From contig JAKCOZ010000012.1 of NCBI GenBank assembly GCA_022605955.1, positions 25,728,015 to 25,792,014 on the forward strand: DNA of 64,000 nucleotides. The letters are read 5' to 3'. This DNA is from Rallus limicola (lineage: Eukaryota > Chordata > Aves > Gruiformes > Rallidae). The notes below the pieces were generated by a model, which was given only the letters and a program-made list of their open reading frames with translations, was not told the origin of the DNA and did no database searches. Numbering within the stretch: position 1 is the first letter of the stretch; every line of letters begins with the position of its first letter. Shown piece by piece: positions 59,591 through 64,000 of this stretch. The translations under genes were made by a program, and so were the position numbers.

Positions 59591-62500
59591 AGCCTTTCTC
59601 CTTCCTTTTTTTCTCCTTTCCCCTTCTTTTTTTGTCAGGCATAGCAATGGTAAAAGAGATAAGCCAAAGGGGAGGGTTTCCAGAGTCTCATGCACAAATT
59701 TCAGATGAAGCCTTTGCCAAGTGGAAGCGACCTTGGACCTGCTCCTGCCCATCAAGAGGAGTGAAGTGCCCTGTTCAGGACACAGCTCAGCAGGACCTCG
59801 TAGGTGGGCTCATCAGATTACACCATTAATCAGAGAAACAGGTATGAAACAGAGTATCTGTGGGCAGGTCTAAAATGTAAAACAAGGGAAAAGGGAAAGG
59901 ATGAGGAAGATGCTACACTGCTCTGCTTGGAATTCTATTTTCACTGCATTTTATTGTAATTAAATCTAAATACAGTACTATGCTGCTTCTGTTATGCAAA
60001 TGAATAAATGGGCAAGAGAGAGGCTGACTACACTTTGTGCTCCTTGGAAAGAGCACACAAAGAAACAGAGTGACCCTCTGAAATTGCTCCTTTCCCAAGG
60101 AGCAAAAAAATAGTTTAATCAGAAAATGTCTGACTTCTAATTGCCAGCCAGAGATGCAGGCCTTAAAACACACTGCTTAAGCTGAGTTAGCAAAGGAGGG
60201 CTGGGGATTTTCCATGGGAAGATGTGCATTGCAAACTGATTTGGCATTTGCTCATTCTATGTGATTTCTTGGTCAGAGCAATCTGAGCCACACCATTTCA
60301 TCACCCTTGTGAGGAGAGATACAGAAGCTAGTTGCTGGTACCTTTTTTTTTCCTATCAAAGCAGCAGGTGATAGCTGAGAAGTATTAAAAAGTGGCACAT
60401 CTGTATCTGGAGGGTATCTCTGTGTCACTCTTGTATATTCAAAACAGGTTTTATTTATTGCTGTTGCTTCTTGGCTTTAAACTCCCCAGAGTTACCTTCA
60501 CTTTTTCATCTTAAACACAGAGTGAGTTGAGCCTCTGAGTGGCTGAACACATGCAAATCAAAGGGCAGAACATGTCCCCAAGCTGAGCTGGAGGGGACTG
60601 AGAAAACAGGCTGAAAGCCCCCAAGTTCTCTGACTCTTTAAAGACTCCACAGTTCTTGACATGACACTTGAGGAGCATTTAAGAGAAATGAAGTTCTTGG
60701 TCCATATCTCAGGGTGGTAGGAGAGACACTGCAGGGCTGCACTTCATCGAGTTTTTTGGCGCTGTGTGTGAACATGCACAAAAGACAGGAGCCCAAAATG
60801 TATAAAACATGTAAGAAATATGATATATTTTCTATGGCTGTAAAATGAAGCAGAGATGGAGACAGGGCTGGTTCCCCATTCACAGCTTTCTTTGTCTAAC
60901 ACCTCTCACCACAACTACAGATTAGGGTAAGCCCTATCTCCTGATTTCCAACACGACAATAAATGCTGAACTATGAGGTCAATTAAATATCCAATTTCTC
61001 ACAGTCATCATCAATTTAATATTTATCCCTGAATACCCCTAGTTGATGCCCATCACCTTGATTTGTCTTTGCTAGGACTTACCCTACATGCAATCTTAAC
61101 TAAAGTTTAGGTTGTGCCTGATGTGTAATTAAAGAATTATGATTAGACAAGCAGTGAGTGTTTCTACCCACATCACAGCTGGTGGAATACAAATGCCAGA
61201 GCTGTACTCTTGTACACTGGCCCCTGACAGGGTTTATTTGCACACAAGAGGCCTTAAACAAGTAAATAAAGATATAAAATATATAGTTTTTAATCTTGTT
61301 AAATAAAGCAGGTCACAAAAGATGCAGCACAAATAGTTGGCAGTGACACCACTTTACTATGCCTTACTGTTACTGGAGTCCACTGCATCGTCCTTCTTGG
61401 ACTGGTTTCTTAAATGAAGAAATATAGCTTTAAGTAATGGATAAAACTGCAAATTTTGAGAAAGTTGGAACCCCTTTAGTACTGTTTGCACTGTGATGCA
61501 AACATCTGATACCCACGCTGCTGGCTATAGTCCATAGACCAGGTTATGGAAAGGACCAGACTAATGGTCATAATCTGGGCTATAAAAGCAGATAAACCTG
61601 TACCTGAGTCCCTGTGAGCCTGGGTGTTCCCAGAAATGGTGAGATGTCTTTACACTGTTCCACCAATCTACAGAAGTGCTCTCTGAGCATGGGACTCCTG
61701 CCACAAATCTCTCATTGTCACCAAAGCATGGAGGAATTCACCAAGGACATGCAAAGGCGAGTTTTCACTCCACAGCTAAGGACTGAGCGTAAACCATGTA
61801 CGCTTAGGGTTTGCTTCAACTTCCTCAGGTGATGTGACCATGCATTGCCATCAGCACTGTTCAGCCAGGAGCTAACCCCTGGCTGGGTTGATTTGAATAC
61901 TAGCTATCAAAATATTTTGATTTTGTTTTTGGAACAAGTCACAGGGCAGAAGAAAACGACACAATGATGATACCTGTAAAATACAACAGAGGTGTCTCAA
62001 AAGAGGGACATCAACATAGCTGATGAAGTTTAGGATCTAGCAACTAAGAAAGAGAGGCAACCTAAAATCAATCCATCTTATCAAACATCAGAGTTGGTTT
62101 GAATTCATTTTCCTGTTGCTCTTTTTTAAGACCTATATGTGACGTATCAAAATGCATCAACAAGAAAATAAGATTATCTTTCTGGTCACAAACTAAGAAA
62201 AATTCCACTTCTCACCAGCAGCTGAAGTCCAACAGAGCTTCTCTGGAGTTATTAATATCTTGTCACCAGCCAGACCATTGTTCATTAAATATTTATTAGC
62301 CTTGTAGGAGATTTCAGCAGGGAAATATTGTGAACATTATGTTAAGCAGCCAATACTTCAGTGTTGCCTCTTTTTCAGAAGGTTCCTCTGTGATGTTCCC
62401 AGGCAGGCAGATTTACTCTGATGAAACACAGCTACTAAGGAACTGGTGAAAAAGTTAGACAAAAGATAGTATCCATATTTTAATCTCTGATCAAACAAGC

Positions 62501-63476
62501 AGTTTCAGTAGATAGGAAGCCATGCACATAAATATGCAACTACATTGTTTTGTGTTAACCCAAGACAACAGACTACAGCATCTTATCTCTAGAGATGCAA
62601 GACACTCAAAGATGGATAATATTCTAGAGACACAAGCACACTTGAAGATGGATGCAGGGTTCTATGAGTGTGTCTGGGATCGTAATGTCACAGAAATGGG
62701 TGTGGGAAATTCCTCCTGGAAATTACTTGGGATTTTTTGATATTTTTCTATCCATTTCTGAACTGGTATAGAGCCATTTAATAGCTCTCAAGCCCAGGTC
62801 TGCTGGAAGCACTTTGGAGGCTCCCAGGCTCATCTAAGCCATCTTTTCCCAGCTGGGAGTACATAAGGATTGTTTGAGTTTGAGAGAAGCAGCCTGATTT
62901 TGGCACTACAGATAGTCAGAAATTTGGAATATAATATATATACGTATGGTGGTTGTACACTGAGCCAGAGGTCTCTCATTCAGCTGTAAGGGATGAAATT
63001 ATTCAGTTGAAAAGGGGCACAACCTGGCTCTGACCTCAACAAAACACAAGGCTAATAAAAATGTGCTGTCCTTCAAGTGGCTTCTTTCCAGAAGGTCAGG
63101 CCAATGAGAAAGTATAGTCACAGAATTGTCAAGACTTTCAGTAGGAATATCATAAGCAATGAACTGATAACAAAGCAGGAATTGGTGTCTACATATCAAC
63201 TGTGTGAGTCCATAGGTGTTTGCACCTGGAAGCTTATTATCAAGGAATAAGGGCAGAAGGGATTTTGACCATTCATTTTAATTGTCATCTATGAGAGCTA
63301 AGAGCACAAGTTAGGGAATCTGAGCCACATCTTCCAGTGCCTAAAATGATGTTTTTAAATTCTTTTGGAATAAAACTGAACAGGCTGTCCCTCATGGTTC
63401 TGGGATGTGGTCTAACACTGGTAACACTTTGATCTCAGAGCGATGAGAAAAATTAAAACACCAATTGTGATTCTAT
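59591..63476. other. Non-coding block with no supportable gene
   Basis: It begins with a C/T-rich tract (59593-59633). The rest is AT-rich sequence with octamer words ATGCAAAT at 59994-60001 and 60551-60558 and an alternating AT patch near 62930-62942. Reading frames are short and unrecognised, and no transposon is seen. Confidence 0.55.
59593..59633. repeat. Polypyrimidine tract next to a CR1 5' end
   Basis: An almost pure C/T stretch with two T-runs of seven, adjoining the truncated 5' end of the CR1 copy at 58868. Low complexity. Confidence 0.7.
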
Positions 63477-63846
63477 TTCAGCTTGGAGAAAAAAAAGACT
63501 AAGGGTGGAACCTCATTAATGTTGAAAAATATCTTAACCATGGGCTGCAGGGGGAAATGGCCAGCCCCTTTTCAGTGTCTGTGGGGACAGGACAAGGGGC
63601 AATGGCTGCAAGTTGGAACATAGGAAGTTCTGCACCAACATGGGGAAGAACTTTTCCCCAGTGAGGGTGAGGGAGCCCTGGGCCAGGCTGCCCAGGAGGT
63701 GTGGAGTCTCCTTCTCTGGAGAGATTCCAGCCCCGTCTGGACACCCCCCTGTGTGCCCTGTCCTAGGGACCTGCTTTGGCAGGGGGTTGGACCCAATGAT
63801 CTCTCGAGGGCCCTTCCAACACCTACAGCTCTGTGATTCTATGATT
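63477..63846 (+). mobile_element. CR1 LINE 3' fragment (type B)
   Basis: Plus-strand copy of about 370 bp. It starts 'ttcagcttggagaaaaaaaa' and continues through 'catgggctgcagggggaaat', 'ggccagccccttttcagtgt' and 'ggacaggacaaggggcaatg' to 'agctctgtgattctatgatt'. It has a clean 3' terminus, is 5'-truncated within the ORF2 tail, and is closely similar to the copies at 14953 and 21801. No intact frame remains. Confidence 0.95.
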
Positions 63847-64000
63847 AAGGACCAGCCATAATAAGATGATCAAAACAGCCGGTGTGCGGATGCTTTTAGG
63901 CATCAAAGGCAAACTCAGGATATTCAGCTAGAAGGTATGTTTATCAGAACTCGTTACAATCACTAACCAGTCAGTGGGATGTAAACAGTGTGTGTAACCA

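Noticed and set aside
1..64000. Endogenous retrovirus or LTR pairs
   Set aside because: I found no pair of long direct repeats with TG...CA ends, no primer-binding site and no gag, pol or env-like peptide. All repeated sequence could be assigned to CR1 or simple repeats.

Overview
The window looks like ordinary non-coding vertebrate nuclear DNA, almost certainly from a bird. The evidence is a set of about fifteen 5'-truncated CR1 LINE fragments, the dominant retrotransposon of avian genomes. They carry the CR1 3' signature (a 'ttccaaccc' block followed by 'gattctatgatt'-type octamers). There is no bacterial-style coding density, no operon, no rRNA or tRNA gene and no CRISPR array. I found no host exon that I could support: apart from CR1 relics, the open reading frames are short, overlap on both strands and match no family I recognise. 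The stretch is either intergenic or inside a large intron.

Layout: CR1 copies lie at about 4766, 8048, 12853, 14953, 21801, 22695, 28909, 32757, 35849, 40498, 44766, 45313, 56560, 58868 and 63477. Nine are on the plus strand and six on the minus strand. Together they cover about 5.1 kb, roughly 8% of the window. By eye they fall into at least four sequence types (A-D). The longest, at 58868-59590 on the minus strand, reaches into the C-terminal part of the CR1 ORF2 protein. Two copies (40498 and 44766) lack most of the usual 3' end, which is atypical because CR1 normally loses its 5' end.

The remaining DNA is AT-rich single-copy-looking sequence with mononucleotide runs, polypyrimidine tracts and a few tandem repeats. 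The most striking simple repeat is a roughly 360-bp array of CTCCT and CCCCT pentamers at 55382-55742. Its minus strand is a continuous G-rich purine tract, and it produces long artefactual reading frames. Others are a GA-repeat plus 13-G run (52686-52739), three perfect 29-bp tandem units (41088-41171), a 17-C run (12470-12486), and a perfect 18-bp palindrome (2860-2877).

Several AT-rich segments with homeodomain-, octamer-, FOX- and SOX-like words could be conserved regulatory elements, but only a cross-species alignment could show that. I see no evidence for a new multi-gene system here. The observations worth following are the CR1 deletion structures, the pentamer array, the strand-asymmetric G-poor block at 51840-52200 and the candidate conserved elements.
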